In this document: one piece after another, positions 27,572 to 37,211 of the stretch
How the letters are laid out: every line of letters starts with the position of its first letter
Numbering within the stretch: position 1 is the stretch's first letter
From: JBGAKG01 sp044224495
GTDB taxonomy: Bacteria > Myxococcota_A > Polyangia > Polyangiales > Polyangiaceae
Assembly (NCBI GenBank): GCA_044224495.1
Contig: JBGAKG010000004.1
Span: 310,001-374,000, forward strand
Direction: 5' to 3'
DNA length: 64,000 nucleotides
Translations under genes and position numbers: made by a program
Notes under the pieces: generated by a model
Seen by the model: the letters and a program-made list of their open reading frames with translations, nothing else
The model's database searches: none
Told to the model about the DNA's origin: nothing

Positions 27572-30500
27572 GTGCTCGTCCCGTCGGACCGGTTTTTGCG
27601 CCGCCTGCACGCACGGCGGGGCTCTGTGCTCGCGCTCGCCCCGCTTGCCCCGCTTGCGCGGATCCCGCGCGTTCCGGCTCCGGCGGGGCCCGAGGTGCTC
27701 GCGTCCGCGCAGCGCCGCTGGCTGACGGGGGCCGGCTCATGGCTCCGCGGACCCGACGTGCCGGAGGAGATCGCCGCCCGGGCCGAGGTCCCCGCGACGC
27801 TCGCCGCAGGCCGCTTCCTCGAGGCGGGCGAGCTCCCACCGTCGTTCGACGTCGAGCTCCTGGCTGCGATGGAGGCGATGAGCGACGAGACGACCCTCGT
27901 CCCGCCGATCGCCGAGCGCTGGGGCGTGGCGCGCGCGCTCCAGGTGAAGCTCCGCGCGCTCGGCTTGGGATCGATCTCGCTCCAGGTCCAGGTCCAGGCG
28001 CAAGCGACGAGGCGTGTCGTCCATCTCGTCGGACCGCGGGTGGGAGGGGGCCACGTGGAGCCGGCTCACGCGCGCCTCGCGCCGCTGCGGTCGCTGCTCT
28101 GCGCCGCACCCGATGCGAGCTACGAGGAAGCGCTCGCGGTCGCCGCGTCGATGCGCGAGGCACTGCCGCTCGTGGTCCGCACGGCCATCTCGTTCGTCTT
28201 CCCCGAGAAGCCCGAGTGGGCGGAGGAGGATCTGGCCTCGGCGCTCGTCGCCGTGCCGCAGCGGACCAACCTCAACACGTTCGCGATCCTGTTCGGCTCG
28301 GTCCGCGATCCCGAGCTCCTGCGAAGCTGGATCGCCAAGGCGCAGACCTGGGCCGCTTGGTACGTCGAGAAGTACCTGTGCGATGCGCTCCTGCGCCTCT
28401 CGCCCGACGACGCGACCGACGTGATCGCGCGCCTCGCGCAGCGCTCGGTCTCGCACCGGCGCGCGCTGCCGCCGGAGCTCGAGGCGCTGGGCGTCTCGTT
28501 TCTCGCGCTCCGCACCGAGGCCGCGGGGAAGACGCTCGCGCCGCTCCTGCTGCACCCCGGCTACGGTCGTTGGGCGCGGGACTGGTTTCGCGCGTACCCC
28601 GAGCTCGCCGCGACCGTCCTCCCGCCGTTCGCCGCGCAGAAGAGCGTCGCGGGAGACGCCGCGCGCCACGTCCTCGACAGCGTGAAGCCGCGTGCTCCGG
28701 GCGAGGAGACGCCGCTCCCGGAGCTCCCCGACTGGCTGACCGCACCGCCGCTCCCGACGCCGCCCGCGGTCGTGATCGAGCTCCCGCTCCCGCCGGCGGA
28801 GGGCGTGTTCCCGTGGCGCGAGGGCGAGCGCGAGCAGGCGCTCGCCACCTCGGAGACGACGCGGATCATGGAGCCCGCGATGCTGGAGCGATGGCGCGCG
28901 CTCGTCCCGGCGCAGCGCTTCGTCGACGTGTGGGCGCAATGGGAGAACGGCAAGTGGGTGCATTGGGCGGCGCCCGCGGACGAGGCGCTCGCGCTGTGGA
29001 ACGCCGATCCTCAGGCGCCGCAGCGCCACTCGCCGGCGCACATGCTGGCGATCCACGGGGACGCGGCCTTCCCCGGGCTGCTCGCGCGGGGCGCCTTCGA
29101 CCAGCTCGTGCGCGTGCGCTCGAGCGCCGTCGCGATCGTGTGTGCACGCGCGCTGCGCTCGCTCGCGCGGAGGCGGGCGGCCCGTGCGTGGCTCCTGGAG
29201 GATCCGGCGCTCTCCGTCACCGGCCTCCTGCCCTACGCGTTCGCCAGCGTCGCTCCGCGGGCGCGCTCGCCGCGGAGCAGGCGCGACGCCGAGAACGCGC
29301 TGCAGTTCCTGGCGCTCCACGACCGCGCGACGGTCGACGCCGCCGCGGCGCGCGCGGGCCCCGCCGTCGCCGCCGCGCTCCAGGAGTGGCTCGATCGCGA
29401 TCGCCTCGTCGGCGCGGCCACGCGGCGGGAGGTCCGACTGGTCGACGTGCTGCCGCCGCTCCGCTGGCGCGATGGGACGTTGCTTCCGCGCGCCGCGGTC
29501 GAGCGGCTCCTGGTCGCGCTCAAGCGGTGCACGCCCTGGGTGCGCGACCCGCGCTTCGCCGAGCTGAGCGAGCGGCTGGAGCCCGCGTCGCGCGACGAGT
29601 TCGCGCTCGCCGCGCTCTTCGAGTGGGCGATCGCGGGAGCCACCTCCGAGTCGGTGTGGCTCGCGCAGGCCGTCTTGCGGCTGGGGACGAAGCGGACGCT
29701 GCGTCGGGCGTGGCCGCTCCTCGACTACTGGTCGCGCAAGAGCGGCAAGCGCACGGCGCTCCTGCTCGATTTGCTGGAGGAAGAAGGGAGCGACGAAGCG
29801 CTCGCGCTCGTCGCGCGCATCGCAGGAGGGCGGGTGGCGCTTCCGCTGCGGATGGTCGGCGGCGAGATCCTCGACGCGGCGGCGAAGAAGCGCGGGCTCA
29901 CGCGCTCGGAGCTCCTCGACCGGCTCGCGCCGACGTTCGGCGCCGCGCCCGGCGAGCCGATCCGTTTCGATCTCGGCGCGCGTTCGTTCCACCTCGCGTT
30001 GAGCGACGACCTGGTGCCGCTCCTCGCGGCGGCGGATGGGCGTCGCTTGCGGCAGCTCCCCCGTCCCGGCAAAGAAGACGACCCCGCGCTCGCGGCGCAT
30101 GCCGCCGAACGGTGGCGCTGGATCTTCGCCGAGGCCAAGACCGCGGCGCGCCAACAGACCGCGCGCCTCGAGCGCGCCATGCTGGAGGGACACCAGTGGT
30201 CGGCGGACGCATTTCGCCAGCTCCTGCTCCACCCGTTCCTCGCGATCCTCGCGCGGCGCTTGGTGTGGGCCTCGGCGGCGGGGCGAATGTTTCGGGTCGC
30301 CGAGGACGGCACGCTGGCGGACGAAGCCGATCGCGCCACGACGCTACCCGACGCGCCGGTGCGACTTCCTCACCCGCTGACGATCGATCCCGAGCTCGTC
30401 GGGCAGTGGTCCGCGCTTTTCGCCGACTACGGGATCCTGCAGCCCTTCGAGCAGCTCGGGCGCGCGATCTACGAGATGGGCGAGCTGCAGCAGGCCACGA

Positions 30501-30781
30501 ACCGGATCGACTCCACGAACGGGCGGGTGCTGCCGGCGCGGCGGGTGATCGCGGTGCTCGACGCGACGGGGTGGACGTCCGGTCGCATGACGTTGCGCAA
30601 GCTGGCCGGAGGTACGGCGTATGCCTACCTCGCCGCTACGCCGGGCCACGGGCTGCGGAACTTGACCGACGATCGAACGCAGACCCTCGGCGTGGTGACG
30701 CTCTACCAAGCCAAGACGTTCGCCGAGATCCTCCCGCTCGATCGCTCGGAGCTCCTGCGCTCGCTCGACATGCTGCGCTGA
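27572..30781 (+). CDS. DUF4132 (MolR-like) domain protein
   Basis: This is a protein of about 1069 residues. Most of it is alpha-helical and rich in Ala, Leu and Arg, like HEAT-type repeats. The C-terminal ~230 residues carry the DUF4132 signature: RQLLLHPFLAILARRLVW, FRVAEDGTLADEAD, VRLPHPLTIDPELVGQW and GILQPFEQLGRAIY. E. coli MolR/YehI-type proteins share this domain. Their molecular role is not established, and MolR has been linked to molybdate metabolism. The N-terminal WGR domain of many relatives is not visible. GTG 27572 is preferred to TTG 27569 because of the upstream hexamer, but either may be used. Confidence 0.75.
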   Translation: MLVPSDRFLRRLHARRGSVLALAPLAPLARIPRVPAPAGPEVLASAQRRWLTGAGSWLRGPDVPEEIAARAEVPATLAAGRFLEAGELPPSFDVELLAAMEAMSDETTLVPPIAERWGVARALQVKLRALGLGSISLQVQVQAQATRRVVHLVGPRVGGGHVEPAHARLAPLRSLLCAAPDASYEEALAVAASMREALPLVVRTAISFVFPEKPEWAEEDLASALVAVPQRTNLNTFAILFGSVRDPELLRSWIAKAQTWAAWYVEKYLCDALLRLSPDDATDVIARLAQRSVSHRRALPPELEALGVSFLALRTEAAGKTLAPLLLHPGYGRWARDWFRAYPELAATVLPPFAAQKSVAGDAARHVLDSVKPRAPGEETPLPELPDWLTAPPLPTPPAVVIELPLPPAEGVFPWREGEREQALATSETTRIMEPAMLERWRALVPAQRFVDVWAQWENGKWVHWAAPADEALALWNADPQAPQRHSPAHMLAIHGDAAFPGLLARGAFDQLVRVRSSAVAIVCARALRSLARRRAARAWLLEDPALSVTGLLPYAFASVAPRARSPRSRRDAENALQFLALHDRATVDAAAARAGPAVAAALQEWLDRDRLVGAATRREVRLVDVLPPLRWRDGTLLPRAAVERLLVALKRCTPWVRDPRFAELSERLEPASRDEFALAALFEWAIAGATSESVWLAQAVLRLGTKRTLRRAWPLLDYWSRKSGKRTALLLDLLEEEGSDEALALVARIAGGRVALPLRMVGGEILDAAAKKRGLTRSELLDRLAPTFGAAPGEPIRFDLGARSFHLALSDDLVPLLAAADGRRLRQLPRPGKEDDPALAAHAAERWRWIFAEAKTAARQQTARLERAMLEGHQWSADAFRQLLLHPFLAILARRLVWASAAGRMFRVAEDGTLADEADRATTLPDAPVRLPHPLTIDPELVGQWSALFADYGILQPFEQLGRAIYEMGELQQATNRIDSTNGRVLPARRVIAVLDATGWTSGRMTLRKLAGGTAYAYLAATPGHGLRNLTDDRTQTLGVVTLYQAKTFAEILPLDRSELLRSLDMLR

Positions 30782-30980
30782 TTGCCGTCAGGCTCCGGCG
30801 ACCCTACGCGTCGGTCAGACCAGTACCGCCGGCCACCAGCCGCAGCAGGTACGAAAGATGTTCGGGCAGCTCCGGCTCCGCCGCAGGTCGTGCTCGATCC
30901 TGGCGCACACACCGATGCAAATCGCGTCCTAGGCGCCACCACTCCGCGCGCCGCGTTTCCGCGGCGACGCTCCGATCGTC
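30782..30980. other. Intergenic region between convergent genes
   Basis: This 199-bp space lies between the DUF4132 stop and the stop of the convergent lipoprotein gene. I found no tRNA-like cloverleaf, open frame with support or T-tailed hairpin in it. Confidence 0.5.
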
Positions 30981-31760
30981 TCACGGCAGATCGATCGTCA
31001 GGTTGTCGTAGTAGATCCGGTACTCGGGTGCCGGCTGGTTGTAGCCGTTGACGCCGATCGTGACGACGGTCTGGGGCGCGCTGCCGGGGGCCAGTGCCGG
31101 CCACGTCGAGTTGAACGGCTTGCCGTCGATCGTCGCGACCATGCTCTTCGTCGGGTCGACGTCGAAGTGGAGATGGATCCACCGATCCGTCGGGAGTGCG
31201 GCCCCGTTGCTGTCGGCGCCGGGGTTCCCCACCGTCGTGTAACCGTCACCGACGGAGACGGCGACGCCCTCGTTCACCGTGCTCGAGTGGTACGAGATCG
31301 TGAACATGCCGGAGTTGACGTCGCCGGCCTGCCACGCCGGTGCGACGATGTACGCGTCCAGATCGACGACGACGTGGGCGAACCCGGGGTACTGCTTTCG
31401 GAGGAGGGCGTTCGCGTAGGGCGCCGAGCTCGCACGGCGCGGCATGACGGCGAGCGCGGAGCTCGGAGCCGAGACGCTCTGCGCGTTCGAGGTCGCGATG
31501 GAGCCGAGGTCGATCTGCGTGCCGTCCCAGCCGTCGCCGACGGCGCCTTGATCGAAGTCGGCGCAGAACGCGTGCGTCGAGCCGGCGCAGAAGCGGCCTG
31601 CGTCGGGGGCCGGCGCGTCGGGGGCGGGCCCGTCGGAGGCGGCCCCCTCGGTGACGCCGCCATCGGAGCTCGCGCCGGCGAGGTCGCCGATGTCCGGATA
31701 GAAGAGGCAGCCCACCAGCGCGAGGCTCGAGAAGCCGGCGGCGGTGAAGCGCGCGCGCAT
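30981..31760 (-). CDS. Lipoprotein with LamG/concanavalin-like domain
   Basis: This is a 259-residue protein. Lipobox LVGC is at residues 15-18, followed by an Ala/Asp/Pro linker (DGPAPDAPAPDAGRF). Two cysteines flank the start of the domain (RFCAGSTHAFCADFDQG). The rest has the alternating strand pattern of a jelly-roll: FAHVVVDLDAYIVAPAWQAG, VAVSVGDGYTTVG, RWIHLHFDVDPTKSMVATID and YRIYYDNLTIDLP. This resembles LamG-like domains that bind sugars or proteins. Family assignment rests on pattern alone. TAGACT lies 6 nt before ATG 31760. Confidence 0.65.
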   Translation of the reverse strand: MRARFTAAGFSSLALVGCLFYPDIGDLAGASSDGGVTEGAASDGPAPDAPAPDAGRFCAGSTHAFCADFDQGAVGDGWDGTQIDLGSIATSNAQSVSAPSSALAVMPRRASSAPYANALLRKQYPGFAHVVVDLDAYIVAPAWQAGDVNSGMFTISYHSSTVNEGVAVSVGDGYTTVGNPGADSNGAALPTDRWIHLHFDVDPTKSMVATIDGKPFNSTWPALAPGSAPQTVVTIGVNGYNQPAPEYRIYYDNLTIDLP

Positions 31761-31766
31761 CGAACC

Positions 31767-31772
31767 AGTCTA
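31767..31772 (-). promoter_or_regulatory. Start-proximal -10-like box (TAGACT)
   Basis: TAGACT on the minus strand ends 6 nt before ATG 31760. It lies just past the stop codon of the giant SBBP gene at 31770. Confidence 0.4.
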
Positions 31773-34700
31773 CACGATACGAGAGTCGACGGATTCCTCA
31801 CGCGAACCTCTCGCGTTCGCGCGTCGACGCAACGCAAGTACCGACACGACGGCAACCAAGCAGAACGTCGGAAGAGCATCGTCGGAGGACGAGCCAGTCG
31901 CCGTGCACGCGCAGCCACCCGGTGAAGGCGCTGGGACTCCTGCATCGTCGGCGGCATCGCTCTCCGCATCCACGCCTGCATCCGCCACTGCCACGATCGC
32001 GACGGAGACGGTCGCCCTCGATTCGTTGCCAAGCGAGTCGACGACCTTGACGACGTCGGAGGTGTTGGGCGTCGGACCGGCGGAGTAGGTGCCGTCGGCG
32101 GTGATGGCAGCGCCCGAGCCATTCTTCTCGAGCGACCACGCAATTCCACTGCCACTACCCCCACTCACGCTGAAGGACACCTTGCCGAGCGGAGCGACGG
32201 TCACCACCGGAGGGACGACGGTCAGCCCCTTTCCGACCGCGACGGATGTCGTCGCTTCGTTCCCGAGCGAATCCGACACGGCGACGATGTCGCTCACCTC
32301 GCCCAACGAGCCAGCGACGTATCCACCGTCGGTCGACAGTGCGGCCCCCGACCCATTCTTCTGGAGTGACCACGTGTAGCCGTTTCCGCTTCCACCCAGC
32401 GCGGTGAACGAGATCTTTCCCTTCGGCGGTACGGATGGCGTCGTCGGTTGGATGGCCAAACCTGCGCCGACCGAGACGCTGACGTTCGCGGCGTTGGCGA
32501 GCGAATCGACGACGTGCACGACGTCAGCGACACCCCCTTTCGGTCCGGCCGTGTACGCGCCTGTCGACCCGTTGATCGATCCACCAGATGCGTTGCTTCC
32601 GAGGGACCAGATGAACCCGGCTCCCGAGCCCCCAGCAGCCACGAAGGCGAGAGACCCCGACGGCGGTACGCTGGGGGCTGATGGCGTGATCGAGATGCCC
32701 GGTCCGACGGAGACTTGGGTCGTTTGCTGGTTGCCGAGGGGATCCGTCACCCGCACGGTGTCGACGACGGTCCCCGTCGGACCGGCTGCGTAGCTCCCGG
32801 TCGAAGGCACGATGCTTCCTCCCGAGGCATTGACCGACAGCGACCACGAATATCCAGAGCCGGCACCGCCGGTCGCGGTGAACCCGAGGGAACCCTTGGG
32901 TGCCGTCGTGGGCACCTGCGGGGCGATGGCAATCGACGGGCCAACTGACACGCTGGCGACACCTTCGTTGCCGAGTGAGTCGGTCACCTTGACGGTGTCC
33001 GTCACGCCCCCGTTGGGGCCCGCGACGTACGCGCCGGTGCTTGCGTTCACGGAGGCGCCCGATGAGTCGATCGCGAGCGACCAAGCGTAGCCGACCCCAC
33101 TGCCGCCGGTCGCCGAGAACGCGACCGGTCCCTTCGGAGGGACGGAGGGGGATGACGGAGCGATCGCGATGCCGGGTCCCACGGCGACGGATGTACTCTG
33201 GCTGTTACCGAGCGAATCGGTCAGTGTGACGACGTCGACCTTGTTCGGGGTGGAGCCGGCGATGTAGCTCCCCGTCGTAGTCCCGATGGTGGCGCCGGAC
33301 GCATTCGTCGAGAGCACCCAGGTGAATCCGGTGCCACTTCCGCCGCTGGCACCGAAGTTGATCGCCGCCTTGGGCGCGACCGTCGGCGCGGCGGGTGTGA
33401 TGGCGAGCCCCGGCCCCACGTTGACGGTGGCGTTTGCGACGTTCCCCAGGGAATCCGTCACGTGGACGACGTCCGTGACGCTCCCCACGGCACCGCCGAC
33501 GTACGCACCCGTGGATGGATGGACGGTCGCGCCGGAGCCGTTCGTGGTCAGCGACCACGCAAATCCGGACCCACTCCCACCGCCCGCGGTGAAAGCTACG
33601 CCACCCTTCGGCGGAACAGAGGCGCTCGAAGGCGAGATGCTGATGGGTGCGGTCACGCTGACCGTCGTCGTCGCGACGTTGCCGAGGGAGTCCATGACGC
33701 GGACGACATCGTTCACCGCTCCCACCGCTCCCGCGGTGTAGGCACCTGTCGACGGGTCGATCCCTCCCCCTGACGCGTTGCTGGTCAGGGACCAATTGAA
33801 CCCTGTTCCGCTTCCTCCCGTCGCGGTGAAGGACAAGCCGCCTTTCGGCGGAGCGTTCGGGGCGATTGGCGCGATCGAGATTCCGGGTCCGACGTGAATC
33901 TCGGCCGTCGATCCGAGCGTAGGAACGAGCAAGTCGGTACGCTTCACCGTGTCGATCGTGTTTCCGGTCGGTCCTGCCGTGTACAGACCGAAGGAGAGAA
34001 CCGATCCCCCCGATGGGTTGTTCGTCACGAGCCATGAGCCGCTACCCGAACCACCGTCCGCGGTGAGCTGGAGCGTGCCTCGCGGAGGGACGGTGGCGAT
34101 CGACGGCGTGACTACGATCGGTGGGTAGAGCTTCGCGATGAACCCATCTCCCCCTCCTCCAAGCGTGCTCTGCACACCGCCGGCAAAGGGAAAGTCGGTC
34201 GAGCTCGTTCCCCCGAGAACGTAGGCGGTGCCCCGAGCATCGATGCCGACCATGAAGCCCATGTCGAGTGCGGAGCCGCCGAAATAGGTCGAGTAGATGA
34301 GGGACGATCCGCTCGGCGAAAGGCGCACGAGGAACGCGTCTTCGGAGCCGCCGACGTTCGAGCCCTGGACTGCGTACAGCACGGGGAAGTTGGTCGCGAG
34401 CGTACGCCCCACCACGTAGGCGCTTCCTGCGGCGTCGACCGCGATCCCGAGACCGACATCGCGCCCGTTCGTTCCGCCTAGGCGTGTGGAGTAGACCAGC
34501 GCCGCGCCGGAGGGAGTGAACTTGGTGACGTAGGCATCTCCCAAACCGCCGACGCTCTGGAACGCGTTCTGGAGAGGGAAGGATCCACTCGCGGTGTACC
34601 CCGTCACGTAGGCGCTTCCTGCGGGGTCGACGGCGAGGCCTCGCAGGTCATTCGTACCAAAGTACGTGGAGTAGGCGAGCGCGGCCCCCGACGGAACTAT

Positions 34701-36179
34701 CTTGGCGACGAACCCGACGTTGCTGACCGACGACGTCGTCTGGAAAGCGCCGCTCGTGGTCGGAAAGTCGGTCGAATATGTCGAGCCACCGACATAGGCC
34801 GCGCCGGAGGGATCCACTACGATTTGTGCCGGGATCTCGTTGTCGCTTCCACCGAGGAAGCTCGAGTAGACGAGCGACCCGCCGGAGGGTGAGAACTTCG
34901 CGATGAACGCATCGGGCTGCAAGGCCGGAAATGCCATGGTCGGCTGGAAGCCGCCGACGATGGGGAAGCCCTGCGACTGTGTCGACCCGAGCACATACGC
35001 ACTCCCGGCGCCATCCACTGCGATCGAGCGCCCGAAGTCCGGCTGGACGCCTCCAAGAAACGTCGAATAGAGGAGCGAGCCACCCGATGGATCGAGCTTC
35101 GCAACGAAGGCGTCGTTGCTGGTCGGCTTCCCGTGCGTCGGCTGGAACGCATTCAGCACTGGGAAGTCGCTGGATTGAGTGCCACCGGTCACGTATGCAG
35201 CGCCGGTCGAATCAACGGCGATGCCCTCAGCGAAGTCCGTCCCGGCTCCGCCTAGGTAGGTGGAAAACACGAGTGTGGCCCCGTTCGGCGCCAGCTTCGC
35301 GATGCAGGCATCCGTCGTTCCGAGCCTCGTGCCCTGGAGTGCTCCCACGACGGGGAAGTCTGGTGAGAGTGTCCACCCAGCAACGTAGGCAGCTCCGAAT
35401 CCGTCGATCGCGAGCCCCGCGGTATCGGCTGGCCAATCGTTTTGAGTCCCTCCGAGGTAGGTCGAGTACTCGATGAGGGGGTCGATGAGCACCGGCTGAT
35501 CGACGTCGTACCTTTCGAAGTCGAACCGAACGTGCCCGTCGTCGTCGACGGCATAGCGCGTCGGGATCAGGTTTGCGCCTTGCACGACGAGGGGTGGATG
35601 CTGCCGAAGCGCGCCAGCAGGCGTGGCGATGGATAGGGTACCCCGGTCGTCCACCGAAAGCTGCGTGGCACCCCGTACCTCGAGCGCGAGCTTCCTTGCA
35701 TCGAAACCGGCTCCGACCTCGAGATCGAACTCGACGCCGCCGTTCGCGCCAGCGCGCCAGACGGTAGCCACCGGGCGGCGCCCGTCCCTGATTCGCACTC
35801 GGGCGAAGTTCGGCACGTTCGAACGCCAGCGGCTCACCGGACCGACGTAGAAGTTGCTCTTCGACGACAGTTGCTCTTCGCCTTGGACGGTGCTCCCTTC
35901 ACCGTCGGCGAGCCGAAGAGAGACACCGACGCTGCCGGCGACACCACCGACGCGAACGATCGCCGCGTCCTCGGTAATGGTCAGCGGAAGCGCACCCCGC
36001 GCCTCGAAACGAACTCCCTCGTCCCACTGACCCTCGTTGCTCTCGAATCGGAACGTTCGGGTGCCCCACGATGAGCCTGGAGCCGCCGACGGGCGGTGAA
36101 GGGCCGTCGGGCTCGGTCTCTCGAAGGGAGCACTAGCGACGACTGCAAGGATCAAAATGACAAAGGCGGGATATCGCAT
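31770..36179 (-). CDS. Large surface protein: SBBP propeller, nine Ig-like repeats, MYXO-CTERM-like tail
   Basis: This is a 1469-residue protein. A short signal peptide (MRYPAFVILILAVVASAPFE) is followed by an N-terminal domain (residues ~40-235; FESNEGQWDEGVRFEARG). Next comes a run of SBBP repeats (~240-680) of the form T-Y-L-G-G-x7-A-x-D-x-x-G-x-A-Y-V-x-G-x-T-x-S-x-D-F-P. Nine near-identical repeats of about 79 residues then run from ~685 to ~1400, each with a PPKG turn, GGSG-GxxWSL and a V-x-D-S-L-G-N motif. The C-terminus has an Asp-rich linker, GGCACTATG, a hydrophobic segment (FCLVAVVSVLAL) and RRRA. That is the layout of MYXO-CTERM sorting signals. Probably a cell-surface adhesin or sheath protein. 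Confidence 0.85.
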   Translation of the reverse strand: MRYPAFVILILAVVASAPFERPSPTALHRPSAAPGSSWGTRTFRFESNEGQWDEGVRFEARGALPLTITEDAAIVRVGGVAGSVGVSLRLADGEGSTVQGEEQLSSKSNFYVGPVSRWRSNVPNFARVRIRDGRRPVATVWRAGANGGVEFDLEVGAGFDARKLALEVRGATQLSVDDRGTLSIATPAGALRQHPPLVVQGANLIPTRYAVDDDGHVRFDFERYDVDQPVLIDPLIEYSTYLGGTQNDWPADTAGLAIDGFGAAYVAGWTLSPDFPVVGALQGTRLGTTDACIAKLAPNGATLVFSTYLGGAGTDFAEGIAVDSTGAAYVTGGTQSSDFPVLNAFQPTHGKPTSNDAFVAKLDPSGGSLLYSTFLGGVQPDFGRSIAVDGAGSAYVLGSTQSQGFPIVGGFQPTMAFPALQPDAFIAKFSPSGGSLVYSSFLGGSDNEIPAQIVVDPSGAAYVGGSTYSTDFPTTSGAFQTTSSVSNVGFVAKIVPSGAALAYSTYFGTNDLRGLAVDPAGSAYVTGYTASGSFPLQNAFQSVGGLGDAYVTKFTPSGAALVYSTRLGGTNGRDVGLGIAVDAAGSAYVVGRTLATNFPVLYAVQGSNVGGSEDAFLVRLSPSGSSLIYSTYFGGSALDMGFMVGIDARGTAYVLGGTSSTDFPFAGGVQSTLGGGGDGFIAKLYPPIVVTPSIATVPPRGTLQLTADGGSGSGSWLVTNNPSGGSVLSFGLYTAGPTGNTIDTVKRTDLLVPTLGSTAEIHVGPGISIAPIAPNAPPKGGLSFTATGGSGTGFNWSLTSNASGGGIDPSTGAYTAGAVGAVNDVVRVMDSLGNVATTTVSVTAPISISPSSASVPPKGGVAFTAGGGSGSGFAWSLTTNGSGATVHPSTGAYVGGAVGSVTDVVHVTDSLGNVANATVNVGPGLAITPAAPTVAPKAAINFGASGGSGTGFTWVLSTNASGATIGTTTGSYIAGSTPNKVDVVTLTDSLGNSQSTSVAVGPGIAIAPSSPSVPPKGPVAFSATGGSGVGYAWSLAIDSSGASVNASTGAYVAGPNGGVTDTVKVTDSLGNEGVASVSVGPSIAIAPQVPTTAPKGSLGFTATGGAGSGYSWSLSVNASGGSIVPSTGSYAAGPTGTVVDTVRVTDPLGNQQTTQVSVGPGISITPSAPSVPPSGSLAFVAAGGSGAGFIWSLGSNASGGSINGSTGAYTAGPKGGVADVVHVVDSLANAANVSVSVGAGLAIQPTTPSVPPKGKISFTALGGSGNGYTWSLQKNGSGAALSTDGGYVAGSLGEVSDIVAVSDSLGNEATTSVAVGKGLTVVPPVVTVAPLGKVSFSVSGGSGSGIAWSLEKNGSGAAITADGTYSAGPTPNTSDVVKVVDSLGNESRATVSVAIVAVADAGVDAESDAADDAGVPAPSPGGCACTATGSSSDDALPTFCLVAVVSVLALRRRANARGSREESVDSRIV
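31990..34125 (-). repeat. Nine tandem 79-residue (about 237-bp) Ig-like coding repeats
   Basis: The nine units share PPKG, GGSG(S/T)G, WSL-x-x-N-x-SG and VTDSLGN. They differ at many wobble positions, so they are old duplications with some homogenisation, not a recent expansion. Confidence 0.85.
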
Positions 36180-36208
36180 GCAATCGTCCCTTCGAGAGGA
36201 ACATCCAA

Positions 36209-36237
36209 ATTGTACGCGACTGCCCTGTCGACGCCAA
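36209..36237 (-). promoter_or_regulatory. Promoter of the SBBP/Ig-like gene
   Basis: TTGGCG, a 17-nt spacer and TACAAT on the minus strand. The predicted start site near 36202 gives a ~22-nt leader with AAGGGA at 36187-36192, 7 nt before ATG 36179. This is one of the best sigma-70-type promoters in the window. Confidence 0.6.
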
Positions 36238-36248
36238 CCGTGGGGCGT

Positions 36249-37207
36249 CTAGGCTCCAGCGGTCTTCCACGCCGCTTCGCGCCGCGCTGCGCGGGCTTTC
36301 CCCGCGACCTCCAGCAGCGGCGCGTCGCGCTCCCACCGCTCGCGCGTCGGGGCGTCGACCTTCGACCAATCCAGCGCCGTCACCGTCCGGCGCAACGCTT
36401 CGTGAGCCCCTGCGAGCGCAACGTGCGTACCAAAGTGGGACGGCTCGGCGGCGCCTAGCGCGCGGAACCCGAGGAAGCTCGCCGCCAGCGCCTCGAGCAC
36501 GTCGTGCCCCCACGCTCCACGGCCGACGCCGAGCAGGTACCCACCGTCGCCGCCATCACGTGCACGTCCTCGATCGTCCGGAACGGCTTCAGGTACCGGT
36601 CGTAGCCGTCGCCCGGCAGGACGTCGCCCTCTTCCACGGCCGTGTCGAAGGTCACGATCGCGTGCGGGATCTCCGGCGCCACCGGCCACGGCGGACGCGG
36701 CTCGATCGTGAGCCCCGCGCGCCCGCGCGGCACGCGAACGACGCGCAGCTCATTCTTCCCGTCACGTTCACCGACCGACGCCACGACGAACAGCTCGTCC
36801 GCAGCCGGCGCCATCGTCGCGAACGTCTTCGTCCCCACGAGCCGCCCGCCCGCGAGCTTCGTCTGGATCGCGCGCGGGTGACCGCCGCCGCTCTCCGTCG
36901 CGGCCAAGCACCCGCGCCGGTCGCCCAGGGACGGCACGAGCCGTTGCAGCGCCGCTCCGTAGCCGGCGGCGAACGCGTATCCAAGCCGGTCGGCGATCAC
37001 GCCACCGACCGCCGCGCGGTCGACCGGATCCTCGAACCGCGCCTGCAGGGCCTTCACCCGCGCGAGGTGCTCCTCGAGATCCCGCGGCGGCGCAGGGATC
37101 GGTTCGCGGAGGAGAACCTCGAGGGCGAGGCTCGCGGAGCCGAAGGCGGAGCGAGCCGTGAGATCTACGGGGGGTTCGGGGGCGGAGCCCCTGAGCTTGA
37201 AGCTCAT
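36249..37207 (-). pseudogene. Acyl-CoA dehydrogenase-like gene with a single-base frameshift
   Basis: Two overlapping frames together encode one protein of ~319 residues. The first runs from ATG 37207 (MSFKLRGSAPEPPVDL) through an acyl-CoA dehydrogenase-like middle (CLAATESGGGHPRAIQTKLA, then VGTKTFATMAPAADELFVVA and IEDVHVMAATVG). The second frame continues from about 36538 with YLLGVGRGAWGHDVLEALAA and ends AAWKTAGA at 36249. The shift falls in GGTGGGTACC at 36538-36547; one extra base would restore a single frame. Total length with that base is exactly 960. It may be a sequencing or assembly error, a recent pseudogene or a real frameshift. The ATG lies 4 bp after the sdhB stop. Relatives are usually ~380 residues, so the intact form is short. 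Confidence 0.7.
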
Positions 37208-37211
37208 CGGC

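Noticed and set aside
30782..30980. tRNA or small RNA gene
   Set aside because: No T-loop (GGTTCRA) with matching acceptor stem could be found.
27739..31011. A 1090-codon open frame overlapping the DUF4132 gene in another frame
   Set aside because: Composition is dominated by Arg, Ala and Gly with no domain pattern, while the DUF4132 frame carries recognisable motifs.
31990..34125. Possible CRISPR-like or minisatellite array
   Set aside because: The units are coding, about 237 bp, and conserved as protein rather than DNA. They have no short palindromic repeats or unique spacers.
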